Shown one piece after another: positions 6,632 to 13,286 of a DNA stretch of 16,449 nucleotides (the first letter of the stretch is position 1; the number at the start of each line of letters is the position of its first letter). The DNA is taken from contig DATKCN010000145.1 of NCBI GenBank assembly GCA_035513175.1, positions 1-16,449 on the forward strand. The letters run 5' to 3'. The notes under the pieces are model-generated. The model was not told the DNA's origin, searched no databases, and saw only the letters and a program-made list of their open reading frames with translations. Origin of the DNA: DATKCN01 sp035513175 (GTDB taxonomy: Bacteria > Chloroflexota > Chloroflexia > Thermomicrobiales > CFX8). Made by a program: the position numbers and the translations under genes.

Positions 6632-7120
6632 ATGGTCAGCCGCAGTATGTTCCCATTCAATGATTTCGTCTATCTCCAGCACCAGCTCGACCAGCTGGCG
6701 CAGGACGCTTTCGGCATGCGCGCGCAGGCGAGCGTGGCGACGCTGCCGGTGGACGTGTTCGACACCGGCGATCAGATCGTCGTCCAGGCATACCTGCCCG
6801 GCGTGCGCGCCGAGCATCTCGATGTGCAGGTCGAGGACGGCGTCGTCACCATCAGCGGCAACTTCCCGCAGCTATACGACACCGACGATGCCCGCTCGTA
6901 CACGTGGCACACCCGCGAGCTGCGGACCGGCCGCTTCCAGCGCAGCACCACGCTGCCCTATAAGGTCGACTGGGACGGCAGCAACGCCAGCATCTCCGAC
7001 GGCATCCTGCGGATGACCTTCCCGAAGGCCGCGGAGGCCAAGCCACGCCGCATCTCGATCGCCAACACGCCATCCGAGGCCGGCACGCCGGAGCTGACGG
7101 CCACGAGCACGAGCCAGTAA
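6632..7120 (+). CDS. Hsp20/alpha-crystallin small heat shock protein
   Basis: The 162-residue protein is an ATP-independent holdase that binds unfolding proteins and forms oligomers in the cytoplasm. After a variable N-terminal arm (residues 1-38, with MFPFNDFVYLQHQLDQL) comes the alpha-crystallin domain (about 39-143): LPVDVFDTGDQIVVQAYLPGV, VEDGVVTISG, RTGRFQRSTTLP and the signature GILRMTFPKA near 124. The motif ISI at 141-143 is an I-x-I anchor, followed by a short Thr/Ser-rich tail. ATG 6632 is preceded by AAAGGAGG with an 11-base spacer; the next Met (6647) would be too distant from it. The gene is monocistronic, with its own strong promoter, an upstream palindrome and a palindrome over the start region. 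A GC-rich stem follows the stop. Confidence 0.95.
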   Translation: MVSRSMFPFNDFVYLQHQLDQLAQDAFGMRAQASVATLPVDVFDTGDQIVVQAYLPGVRAEHLDVQVEDGVVTISGNFPQLYDTDDARSYTWHTRELRTGRFQRSTTLPYKVDWDGSNASISDGILRMTFPKAAEAKPRRISIANTPSEAGTPELTATSTSQ

Positions 7121-7131
7121 ACGAACGCGCC

Positions 7132-7166
7132 CGGCCCGCGAGACCGCGTCCGGGACCCGCGGGCCG
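7132..7166 (+). terminator. GC-rich hairpin after Hsp20
   Basis: CGGCCCGCG (7132-7140) and CGCGGGCCG (7158-7166) form a perfect 9-bp stem with a 17-nt loop, 11 bases after the Hsp20 stop. No T run follows, so it is a probable but non-canonical terminator. Confidence 0.5.
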
Positions 7167-7222
7167 CTCGGACTCGGGACGCTGTCGGCACAATTGGCGT
7201 GTGTGCATGTTTCTCCTGAGAC

Positions 7223-7268
7223 GGTCAAGGACGACAAACCTTAACAACGACACGTGTCGTCCTTGACC
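7223..7268. promoter_or_regulatory. 46-bp element of nested perfect palindromes
   Basis: GGTCAAGGACGACA (7223-7236) and TGTCGTCCTTGACC (7255-7268) are perfect 14-bp inverted repeats. The right arm also belongs to a second perfect palindrome, ACGACACGTGTCGT (7247-7260), centred on CACGTG. The unit ACGACA therefore occurs three times (7231-7236 and 7247-7252 direct, 7255-7260 inverted). As RNA, the two pairings exclude each other. It lies in a 332-bp gap between Hsp20 and the OB-fold gene, 185 bases before the latter. It could be a multi-site operator or a switching hairpin. The rest of 7167-7452 shows nothing I can name. Confidence 0.6.
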
Positions 7269-7452
7269 ACGGCGCGCACCCATCGGGGGGTATTCGAAGC
7301 CGTCACGACACTGCCGCATCGTCCCGACATCCACGCGGGCGGCCAGCGGGCCGCGGGCCGGGCGAGCCGCGGCCTCTACGAGGATCGGGTCCGCCTCCCA
7401 GCCCCACACGTCCCCCGTCCCTCAGCCCTCTCCCGTGCTACCCTTGCCAGGC

Positions 7453-7992
7453 ATGAGCAATCGAGCGACGGCGTATCAGAGCGTTCCAGACGAAGACGAG
7501 CGCGACTTTCCCCTCTCGCCGGGCGTCGTCGTGCTGGTGCTGGCCGTATTGTTCATTGGTGTGATCGTTATTGGCGTCATGCTGAACCGCGGCTCCGGCG
7601 ACGCCATCGCCCGCGTTACCGTCGCCGAGCTGCGGGCGGACCCGGACCGGTGGGACAGCCGCGTTGTAGACCTCACCGGACAGGTGGAAGGGATTCGCGA
7701 GCTGCCGGTGTTGTCGCAGTACGCCCTCTACACCTTCCGCGACGACACCGGCTCGATCATGACGCTGACGCAGAAAGGGGCGCCGCCCTCCAGCGCCACC
7801 GGGACGGTGCGGGTGCGCGGCATCTACCATTCAAAGGTCCAGCTTGACACCGCCCTGAAGCGCATCATCGAGGAACAGCTTGGCCCGCTGGCCGGCAGCG
7901 CCGTCGCGGCGCTCGTGCCCGGCATCCCGCTCGACGTCGTCTACCTCGAGCACCAGAGCTACGAAGTCCAAAGCACAACCCCAACGCCGTGA
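7453..7992 (+). CDS. Membrane-anchored OB-fold-like protein, function unknown
   Basis: The 179-residue protein has an acidic cytoplasmic N-terminus (residues 1-22, PDEDERD), one strong transmembrane helix (about 24-45, GVVVLVLAVLFIGVIVIGVML) and an extracytoplasmic domain of about 130 residues. That domain starts VTVAELRADPDRW and contains VVDLTGQVEGI, YALYTFRDDTGSIMTL and GTVRVRGIY. The alternation resembles an OB-fold of the kind found in CcmE and tRNA-anti-like proteins. The CcmE haem-binding histidine motif is absent, and no cytochrome-maturation genes are nearby, so I do not call it CcmE. The C-terminus has a hydrophobic stretch (GPLAGSAVAALVPGIPLDVVYL). The start is ATG 7453; a GTG at 7435 is possible, and neither has a strong RBS. 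It is convergent with the next gene. Confidence 0.7.
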   Translation: MSNRATAYQSVPDEDERDFPLSPGVVVLVLAVLFIGVIVIGVMLNRGSGDAIARVTVAELRADPDRWDSRVVDLTGQVEGIRELPVLSQYALYTFRDDTGSIMTLTQKGAPPSSATGTVRVRGIYHSKVQLDTALKRIIEEQLGPLAGSAVAALVPGIPLDVVYLEHQSYEVQSTTPTP

Positions 7993-8002
7993 CGACGAAA
8001 AC

Positions 8003-8053
8003 GTGAGGCGGGACGTGGGGCGACGACGGCCCTCATCCCTCGCCCCGCCTCAC
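8003..8053. terminator. Bidirectional hairpin between convergent genes
   Basis: GTGAGGCGGG (8003-8012) pairs perfectly with CCCGCCTCAC (8044-8053). A competing inner pairing is GGGGCGA/TCGCCCC (8017-8023 with 8040-8046). The hairpin begins 10 bases after the OB-fold gene's stop and includes the TGA stop (complement 8050-8052) of the opposing gene. No T tract is present. Confidence 0.45.
8028..8046. repeat. Further copy of the GGCCCTCATCCCT repeat motif
   Basis: GGCCCTCATCCCTCGCCCC matches the outer arms of the element at 4760-4958 (GGCCCTCATCCCTTGGCCC at 4940-4958 and inverted copies at 4760-4798). As at 4945, it lies at the end of a minus-strand gene, here starting 3 bases past the TGA. Confidence 0.55.
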
Positions 8054-9060
8054 ACCCGGTCTCGCATCAGCTCCATCGTCGAGCAATGGATGCCGCCGCC
8101 GTTTTTCTGCACTTCGCCGTAGGCCATTGCCGTCACCTCGACGCCACGCCGTTGCAGGCGCTCGACGGTGCGCGGGCTGCCCTCACTCATGAAGATGTGG
8201 CCGGGCCGCACGCACAGGGAGTTGATCGACCACCGCTCCTCGGGGTGCGCCACGATCGTTTCCAGCCCCAGCGCGCGCAGCCGCTCGATGAACCAGTAGG
8301 GCAGGCCACCGGGCTGAATGAGCGCCTTGTCCACGTCGACCATCGCCAGGTGCCCGTCGATGTGGATCGACCAGGCCGTCATCGGCACGACGATCAGCTC
8401 GATGCCGATCCGCGCCAGCATCTCACGCAGTTGTCCCGCGCCTTCGTCGTTGCAGCGGATCGACGTCCCGATTGCCGCCACTGTCGGCGTGAGCTTGACG
8501 AAGCTGCCACCTTCCAGCATGCCTGTGCCGGTGATCGTGCCGAGGATCGGCATGCCCAGCGCAGCCACTGCCTTGGTGGCCCACGCTTCCTCGCCGCGCC
8601 GCATGCGTGGCGCGAGCCGCAGGATGATCGCGCCGCCCGGCACCGTGATGAGCGGGTCGCGGGTGAAGACCGACTTGACGAACGGCCCGCTCACCCCTTC
8701 GATGTACACGACATCGACTCCCTCGTCGGCCAGCGCCGCCGCCAGCGCGTCGTGCTGCGCCTGCATGAGGGGGATGTCGGGCGGCTCGCGGTCGAGCCAG
8801 TACCAGCGGCCGTCCGGATCGACCAGCCCGCCGGCCGCCTCGACGTACGTGCCGGGCCGGACGACCCGCATTTCGTCGCCGGGGCGGCGCATGAGCACCA
8901 TGCGCAACGCGCCGACCTCGCTGTTCGCGCCCCAGTTGCGGCCCCAGACACGCACCATCTCCGCCGGGTCGGTGAACGGCGGCTGCGGCTCGGGCGGGCA
9001 GAAGCTCTGGTAATACGACCAGTCAACCGCGTCCGGGTTCGACACCCTGTCCACTGCCAT
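8050..9060 (-). CDS. Arginine deiminase/DDAH-family amidinohydrolase
   Basis: The 336-residue protein has the catalytic set of the guanidino-group-modifying superfamily (arginine deiminase, dimethylarginine dimethylaminohydrolase, amidinotransferases): FTRDP (Asp135), EGGSF (Glu183), HIDGHLAMVD (His233) and NGGGIHCSTMEL with nucleophile Cys326 near the C-terminus. These enzymes attack the guanidinium carbon through the cysteine, releasing ammonia or an amine and leaving citrulline or a related product. At about 340 residues it is shorter than classical ArcA (about 410) and nearer DDAH. No arcB/arcC partners are present, which argues against an ADI energy pathway. ATG 9060 is preceded by AAGGAG (complement 9067-9072) at 6 bases, and a TACAAT -10-like box lies at complement 9095-9100. 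The stop lies in a hairpin. Substrate not determined. Confidence 0.87.
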   Translation of the reverse strand: MAVDRVSNPDAVDWSYYQSFCPPEPQPPFTDPAEMVRVWGRNWGANSEVGALRMVLMRRPGDEMRVVRPGTYVEAAGGLVDPDGRWYWLDREPPDIPLMQAQHDALAAALADEGVDVVYIEGVSGPFVKSVFTRDPLITVPGGAIILRLAPRMRRGEEAWATKAVAALGMPILGTITGTGMLEGGSFVKLTPTVAAIGTSIRCNDEGAGQLREMLARIGIELIVVPMTAWSIHIDGHLAMVDVDKALIQPGGLPYWFIERLRALGLETIVAHPEERWSINSLCVRPGHIFMSEGSPRTVERLQRRGVEVTAMAYGEVQKNGGGIHCSTMELMRDRV

Positions 9061-9205
9061 GTCCCGCTCCTTCTATCGTCCACACGTTGCGACGATTGTA
9101 CGGGGAGTGGAGTGGGGCGGCGGGCTGAGGATGGCAGGGATGAGGAATCGGCAGGTGAACGGCGGGTCGTGCCGTTCGCGCGCCGGTTCATTGACGGGGG
9201 ATGGG

Positions 9206-10912
9206 CTATGGGCAGCCGGTTGGGGCGCCGTCGGTGGCGTTGCCGAAGACGGTTGCCCAGTAGTGGGTGTGGCTGCTGCCAGGCACGTTCGCGTAGCCGA
9301 TGCCGATCTGCGTGTAGTTGGCATTCAGCATGTTCGTGTTGTGGCCGGCCGAGCCCTTCCAGGCGTTGAACACGAGCTGCGCGGTCGACTGTCCAGCAGC
9401 GATGTTTTCAGCTGCAGCCGTCCAGCCGGTGTACTGCTGGGTCTGAAGCCGATCCTTCAGTCCGGGACCGCCGAGCCACGACGGGTAGGGCGACATTGTC
9501 TGATGCGCGAGCGGATGGCCCGGGTAATAGTTCCGCACGCCGAGGTCGAAGGCGAAGTTGTATGCGGCGCGGTTCAACTTGACCGAGACTGTCAACGGCG
9601 TGTTGATGCCGTGCTGCTGGCGGTATTCGTTGATCAGGGCCAGAAACTCAGCCTCGATCGGGCCCAGGCAGGCCGATTGCGTCGCGTCCGGCGTGGTTCC
9701 AAGTGGCTGTGTCGCCGTTGCGGTGGCAGTCGCCGTCGCCGTGTTGGTAGGCGTGTTCGTTGGCGTGTTCGTAGGTCCGTTGATAGGCGTGTTCGTGGGC
9801 GTGGGCGTGTTCGTCGGCGCCGGCGTGAAGGTCGCGGTGGAACCGGGCAGCGCGGTGTTGGTTGCGGCGGGCGTGAACGTCGCCGTCGACCCTGGCGCGG
9901 GGGTGTTAGTGGCGGTCGGCGTGGCGGTGGCGACCGAGCCCGGCGTGGCGGACGCGCCGCCATGCGGCTCGTTGGCGGCGCGCCAGACGTGGTAGTGCTG
10001 GCCCACATTGCCGGCCTCAACCTGCCAGGCAGGCTCGTTGCCAGGGGCGTAGGTGAGGCAGCGGCGCTCAAAGCACTGGATCAGCACGTCGCGCGCGATG
10101 CCGTCGATCCTGACGCTGGCCCAATAGGCCTCGGTGACGGGCAGGCCGGTGGCGTAGAAGTCGTCGAGGAAGAGGCGGTCGGTCACGAACGCGCCGTCGA
10201 CGTAGACGGCGCCCTGCGAGCGCATGAAGGCCAGGAAGGGCGAGGCGACCTGGTGATCGAGATCGGGCACGGTGACGCGCAGGGCGGCGGTGACGCCATG
10301 GCCGGTCAGCGAGGGATCGGTCGTGACGTTGCCGGCGCGGTCGACGCGCTGGACGACGGGCGCGCCATTGGCATGCGGTGGAATGTCGCGCAGCAGACCG
10401 AAGGTCGCGTAGGTGGGGCCGGCGCCGTCATCGGGATCACCGGCGACGTTCTCCTGAGCGGGAGCGAAGCTGGCGAACAGGGCGTCGCCCAGCTGCATCC
10501 GGCCGGTCATCAGCTCCACGACGAGCAGGCCGTTGGTGACGTACCAGGGGGAGGACGGGTCGCCAGAGGGGCGGGTGATCTCCATGCGGGATTTATCGAA
10601 GTACTGCACCCACCGGAAGCCGTCCGGAGAGCCGGCATACGGCTCGGCGACCAGCCCCGTATTTGCTGCCAGGCCCCACATCCAGGTGCGCGACGCGACG
10701 CCGTCCAGCACGGGCTTGTCAGTGCGTGCCCAGGCACGCTCGAAATGCTCGTTGCCGGGCGCCACCGCCAGGGCGTCGCCCCCCGCGCCGAATTGAGGCA
10801 TGCCGGGCAACAGCGAGAGGAACTGGAACGCAAGCAACACCGCCGCGAGGACGGCAAACAGCGCGCGGGATCGGACCGGGGTCAACGCACATGCTCCCTG
10901 ATAATCAGTCAT
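9206..10912 (-). CDS. Secreted CAP-domain protein with N-terminal module and Thr/Pro linker
   Basis: The 568-residue protein has four parts. Residues about 13-40 are a signal peptide or membrane anchor (ALFAVLAAVLLAFQFLSLL). Residues about 50-312 are an uncharacterised module with WMWGLAANTG, VQYFDKSRMEIT, TEAYWASVRIDG, QCFERRCLTY and VEAGNVGQHYHVW, shared with the gene at 2-1285. Residues about 318-412 are a Thr/Pro/Ala linker. Residues about 415-568 are a CAP (SCP/PR-1) domain: LALINEYRQQHG, AENIAAG, AWKGSAGHNTNML, IGIGYA and YWATVFG. CAP domains are secreted alpha-beta-alpha modules with varied roles, and bacterial ones are mostly unassigned. The first ATG (10912) lacks a clear RBS. A TTG at 10885, preceded by GGGAG at 8 bases and giving a shorter MTPVRSR leader, is a real alternative. 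It probably acts at the cell surface or outside. Confidence 0.87.
   Translation of the reverse strand: MTDYQGACALTPVRSRALFAVLAAVLLAFQFLSLLPGMPQFGAGGDALAVAPGNEHFERAWARTDKPVLDGVASRTWMWGLAANTGLVAEPYAGSPDGFRWVQYFDKSRMEITRPSGDPSSPWYVTNGLLVVELMTGRMQLGDALFASFAPAQENVAGDPDDGAGPTYATFGLLRDIPPHANGAPVVQRVDRAGNVTTDPSLTGHGVTAALRVTVPDLDHQVASPFLAFMRSQGAVYVDGAFVTDRLFLDDFYATGLPVTEAYWASVRIDGIARDVLIQCFERRCLTYAPGNEPAWQVEAGNVGQHYHVWRAANEPHGGASATPGSVATATPTATNTPAPGSTATFTPAATNTALPGSTATFTPAPTNTPTPTNTPINGPTNTPTNTPTNTATATATATATQPLGTTPDATQSACLGPIEAEFLALINEYRQQHGINTPLTVSVKLNRAAYNFAFDLGVRNYYPGHPLAHQTMSPYPSWLGGPGLKDRLQTQQYTGWTAAAENIAAGQSTAQLVFNAWKGSAGHNTNMLNANYTQIGIGYANVPGSSHTHYWATVFGNATDGAPTGCP
9677..9961 (-). repeat. Low-complexity Thr/Pro linker-coding repeats in the CAP gene
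   Basis: About 95 codons encode degenerate units such as GSTATFTPA, ATNT and TNTPTNTP; two longer units (GSTATFTPAATNT and GSTATFTPAPTNT) are nearly identical. The DNA is correspondingly repetitive (GGCGTGTTCGT-like units). Such linkers are flexible extracellular spacers, possibly glycosylated, and the tract is prone to length variation. Confidence 0.7.
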
Positions 10913-11148
10913 GCTGGCCGGCTCGCCATAGACATGGCGTTGGCAAGCCTATCGCGCGCGGCAGGCCAGGACCGTGACCCATTCGTACTGCGAACGGTAA
11001 GGACAACAGGTGGGAGAGGCGGGGCTTCACGCGCCGCGTGTCGGGCCTGAGACTTCGCTCTTCCGATCCTTCAGCAGCGCATTGAGCTCGCGCGATGCGG
11101 GACAGGCAGATGTGCGATGCTCGTGCACTGCAATGGGAGGGGCGTGGC

Positions 11149-11748
11149 GTGGAGCACACATCCGGGAGTAGTCCGACGCTCAACATCATCGGCGAGCGTG
11201 TGGCGCTGGGGCCGTTCACGCGGGACCTGCTGGAGATCGACCTGCGCTGGATCAACGACCTTGAGACGCAGCGCAATTTGGGTCACATCCCGCGCCCGCG
11301 CACGATCGAGCAGCAGACGCAGTATCACGAGCGCGCGACGACATCGAGCACGGATGTCATCTTCACGATCTACGAGCGTGAAACGCTACGTCCGATCGGC
11401 ACGACCGGGCTGCACCACATCGAGCACCACCACCGCTCGGCCGACTTCGGCATCCTCATCGGCGAGCGGGCAGCGCGGGGCAAGGGATACGGGACCGAGG
11501 CGGCGCGGTTGATGCTGGACTTTGCCTTCACCGCGCTGGGCCTGCACAACGTGAAGCTTGAAGTACTCGAATTCAACGTGGCCGGCATCCGCGCCTATGA
11601 GCAGGCGGGCTTCCGCGAAATCGGCCGCCGCACCCGCTGCGCGTTTGCTTCCGGTCGCTACTGGGACATGGTCTACATGGAGTGCCTGTCGACCGAGTTC
11701 ACCAGCCCGGTGCTGGCCGACGTCTTCACGCCGGACGCGCCACGGTAA
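11149..11748 (+). CDS. GNAT-fold N-acetyltransferase (RimJ/RimL-like)
   Basis: The 199-residue protein has the features of the RimJ/RimL/SpeG-like acetyltransferase group: GERVALGPF at the N-terminus, IGTTGLHHIEHHHRSADFGILIGE in the central strands, the acetyl-CoA-binding loop Arg110-Gly-Lys-Gly-Tyr-Gly115 followed by TEAARLMLDFAF, and LHNVKLEVLEFNVAGIRAYEQAGF. It would transfer acetyl from acetyl-CoA to an amine (protein N-terminus, antibiotic or small molecule); the acceptor is not predictable. GTG 11149 is chosen because GGGAGGGG (11135-11142) lies 6 bases upstream; an open frame reaches back to 11095 without RBS support. The stop is 4 bases from the next start, so the two genes are surely cotranscribed. 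Nothing nameable lies in 10913-11148. Confidence 0.88.
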   Translation: MEHTSGSSPTLNIIGERVALGPFTRDLLEIDLRWINDLETQRNLGHIPRPRTIEQQTQYHERATTSSTDVIFTIYERETLRPIGTTGLHHIEHHHRSADFGILIGERAARGKGYGTEAARLMLDFAFTALGLHNVKLEVLEFNVAGIRAYEQAGFREIGRRTRCAFASGRYWDMVYMECLSTEFTSPVLADVFTPDAPR

Positions 11749-11752
11749 CCGC

Positions 11753-12586
11753 ATGAGCGCCGATCACCTCGATCCAGTCGCGATACTGACCGGCCTCGGG
11801 TATGACAACCCCCGCTCGGTCGAGCCGGTCGGCGGCGGACGCGACACGACCATCTGGCGGGTCGAGCACGGCGGGACAGCTTACGCGCTACGAGTCTTCC
11901 GTCCGGAGCAAGCGCCGGTGGTCCCCCGCGAGGTGGCCGCGATGCGGGCCGCGGCAGCTGGTGGCGTGCCAGTTCCGGAGGTCCACGCCGTCGACGCTTC
12001 GCAACGTCATCCGGCGATGCTCCTCTCGTGGCGCGAGGATCGAACGGTCGTCGCGGAGCTGGCAAGTCGCCCGGAGCGCGCCTGGGAGCTGGGCGTGCTC
12101 AGCGGCGAGCTGCTGGCGCGCATCAACGCCGTGACCGCTCCGGAAAAGGCGCGCTCGTGGCGCGAGGGCCCAGGGGCTGTCGAGCCGCCGCTCAGCACGC
12201 GGCTGGACACGCTCGCACGCGGAGACGCGCTGCTGCATCTCGACTTCCACCCGCTGAACCTGCTGACTGACGGGCAGCGCATCACCGCCGTGCTCGACTG
12301 GACGAACGCGCGAGCGGGCGACCCGCGCGCCGACCTGGCCCGCAGCATCAGCATCCTGCGGCTGGACACCGGCGAACTTTCGCCGCACGAACAGTCGCTG
12401 GCGCGACAGTATGAGCGTGGGTTGCGGCGCGGGTACGGGCCGGTGTCGGAATTCGCGCCGTACCTGGCCTGGGCCGGCGCATTCATGCTGAACGACATCA
12501 GGCGCCGGTCGGACGCGACTGCGGACCAGCGACGACGCATCGAGGCGTGGGTCGCGCGGTGGCAGCGGCGCGCAGGCGCCTGCTAA
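11753..12586 (+). CDS. Aminoglycoside phosphotransferase-fold kinase
   Basis: The 277-residue protein has the APH/choline-kinase fold (PF01636): an N-lobe with VGGGRDTTIWRVEHGG and YALRVFRPEQ, and a C-lobe with the catalytic loop LLHLDFHPLNLL (Asp164 as base, Asn169) and VLDWTNARAGDPRADLA (Asp182 binding magnesium). It would phosphorylate a hydroxyl on a small molecule. Membership does not prove antibiotic resistance: many such genes act on sugars, amino acids or unknown metabolites. It is translationally close to the GNAT gene (4-base gap), a pairing that could modify one compound in two ways or simply be chance. It ends 8 bases before the convergent beta-lactamase remnant, with no visible terminator between. 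Confidence 0.87.
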   Translation: MSADHLDPVAILTGLGYDNPRSVEPVGGGRDTTIWRVEHGGTAYALRVFRPEQAPVVPREVAAMRAAAAGGVPVPEVHAVDASQRHPAMLLSWREDRTVVAELASRPERAWELGVLSGELLARINAVTAPEKARSWREGPGAVEPPLSTRLDTLARGDALLHLDFHPLNLLTDGQRITAVLDWTNARAGDPRADLARSISILRLDTGELSPHEQSLARQYERGLRRGYGPVSEFAPYLAWAGAFMLNDIRRRSDATADQRRRIEAWVARWQRRAGAC

Positions 12587-12594
12587 CACGGCGG

Positions 12595-13280
12595 TCACGA
12601 GCCCTTTCGCAGCTCCGCCCACTGGCTGAGAGCGTTGCCGACCCGGCCGCGCGGGGCGCCGAGCGCCACCGGGGGCACCTGAGCGATGATCGCGCCACTG
12701 AGCACGTCACCACGCAGCCGCAGGTCGAGGCACAGGTCGTGGCGGCGTCGGGAGACGTCAGGGAGATTGATGTCGCCCAGCATGCGGCCGGTGAGCCAGC
12801 CGTCATCGAACGTCGGGTCGTTCACCAGCGTCTGAAGCTGATCGCCAACCTGCATGCGCACTTGACCGGATGCGTCGCACCACAGGGTCACCTGATCCTC
12901 ACGTTGCCAGGTGTGCAGCGCGACGCGCCACTCACCGATGAGGTCTGCCGGCGGCTCGGAGACGGGCGTCTCCGGCTCGTCCTCGGGCTTCGCGCGCCGC
13001 TGGGCGAGGGCGCGGGCGTGATCCGGCAACATGACGGCCAGAATGTCCTCGACGAGCTTATTCTGTGGGGGCGTCATCGGGCGCGATGAGTTGATGCGCA
13101 GGGCGATCGCGATCTTCTCCTCCGGCACGAGCCGGAGGATCGTCTGCACGCCGCCCATGCTGCCGGTGTGCCCGACGATGGTGACGCCGTCCATCTCGTG
13201 GCACATCCAGCCGATGCCGTAGCCGCGCTCGTCCCGCGTCGTGGCCGTTGGGACCTGCATCTCGTCGACGGCGCCATGCG
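12595..13280 (-). pseudogene. 3' remnant of a serine hydrolase (class C beta-lactamase family) gene
   Basis: From about 13280 down to TGA 12595-12597 the frame encodes the C-terminal part of a beta-lactamase-family serine hydrolase: VDEMQVPTAT, GYGIGWMCHEMDGVTIVGHTGSMGG (the HTG box that replaces KTG) and LRLVPEEKIAIALRIN. A beta-sandwich-like C-terminal domain typical of these hydrolases follows (DLIGEWRVALHTW to GDVLSGAIIAQ). The upstream half, with the SxxK serine and YxN motif, is missing: the sequence immediately upstream is the end of an APH-fold kinase gene, in another frame of the same strand. The frame stays open further upstream only as an overlap of that gene. ATG 13260 could still start a 221-residue fragment, but it cannot be a working hydrolase. 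The remnant has no internal stop, so decay is recent or the fragment is still used. Confidence 0.7.
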
Positions 13281-13286
13281 GCGAGG

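Noticed and set aside
7269..7434. tRNA or other RNA gene before the OB-fold gene
   Set aside because: TTCGA-like strings occur, but no cloverleaf arms can be paired around them.
7453..7992. Cytochrome c maturation protein CcmE
   Set aside because: The size, anchor and OB-like pattern fit, but the haem-binding His motif and any ccm neighbours are missing.
9157..9177. GAACGGC/GCCGTTC hairpin as terminator of the CAP gene
   Set aside because: Only a 7-bp stem without a T tract; it could be chance in GC-rich DNA.
9677..9961. CRISPR-like or mobile tandem repeat
   Set aside because: The repeats are degenerate, in frame and encode a Thr/Pro linker; there are no regular spacers.
8086..11050. Long plus-strand frames opposite the amidinohydrolase and CAP genes
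   Set aside because: The conserved catalytic and CAP motifs are on the minus strand; these frames are compositional shadows.
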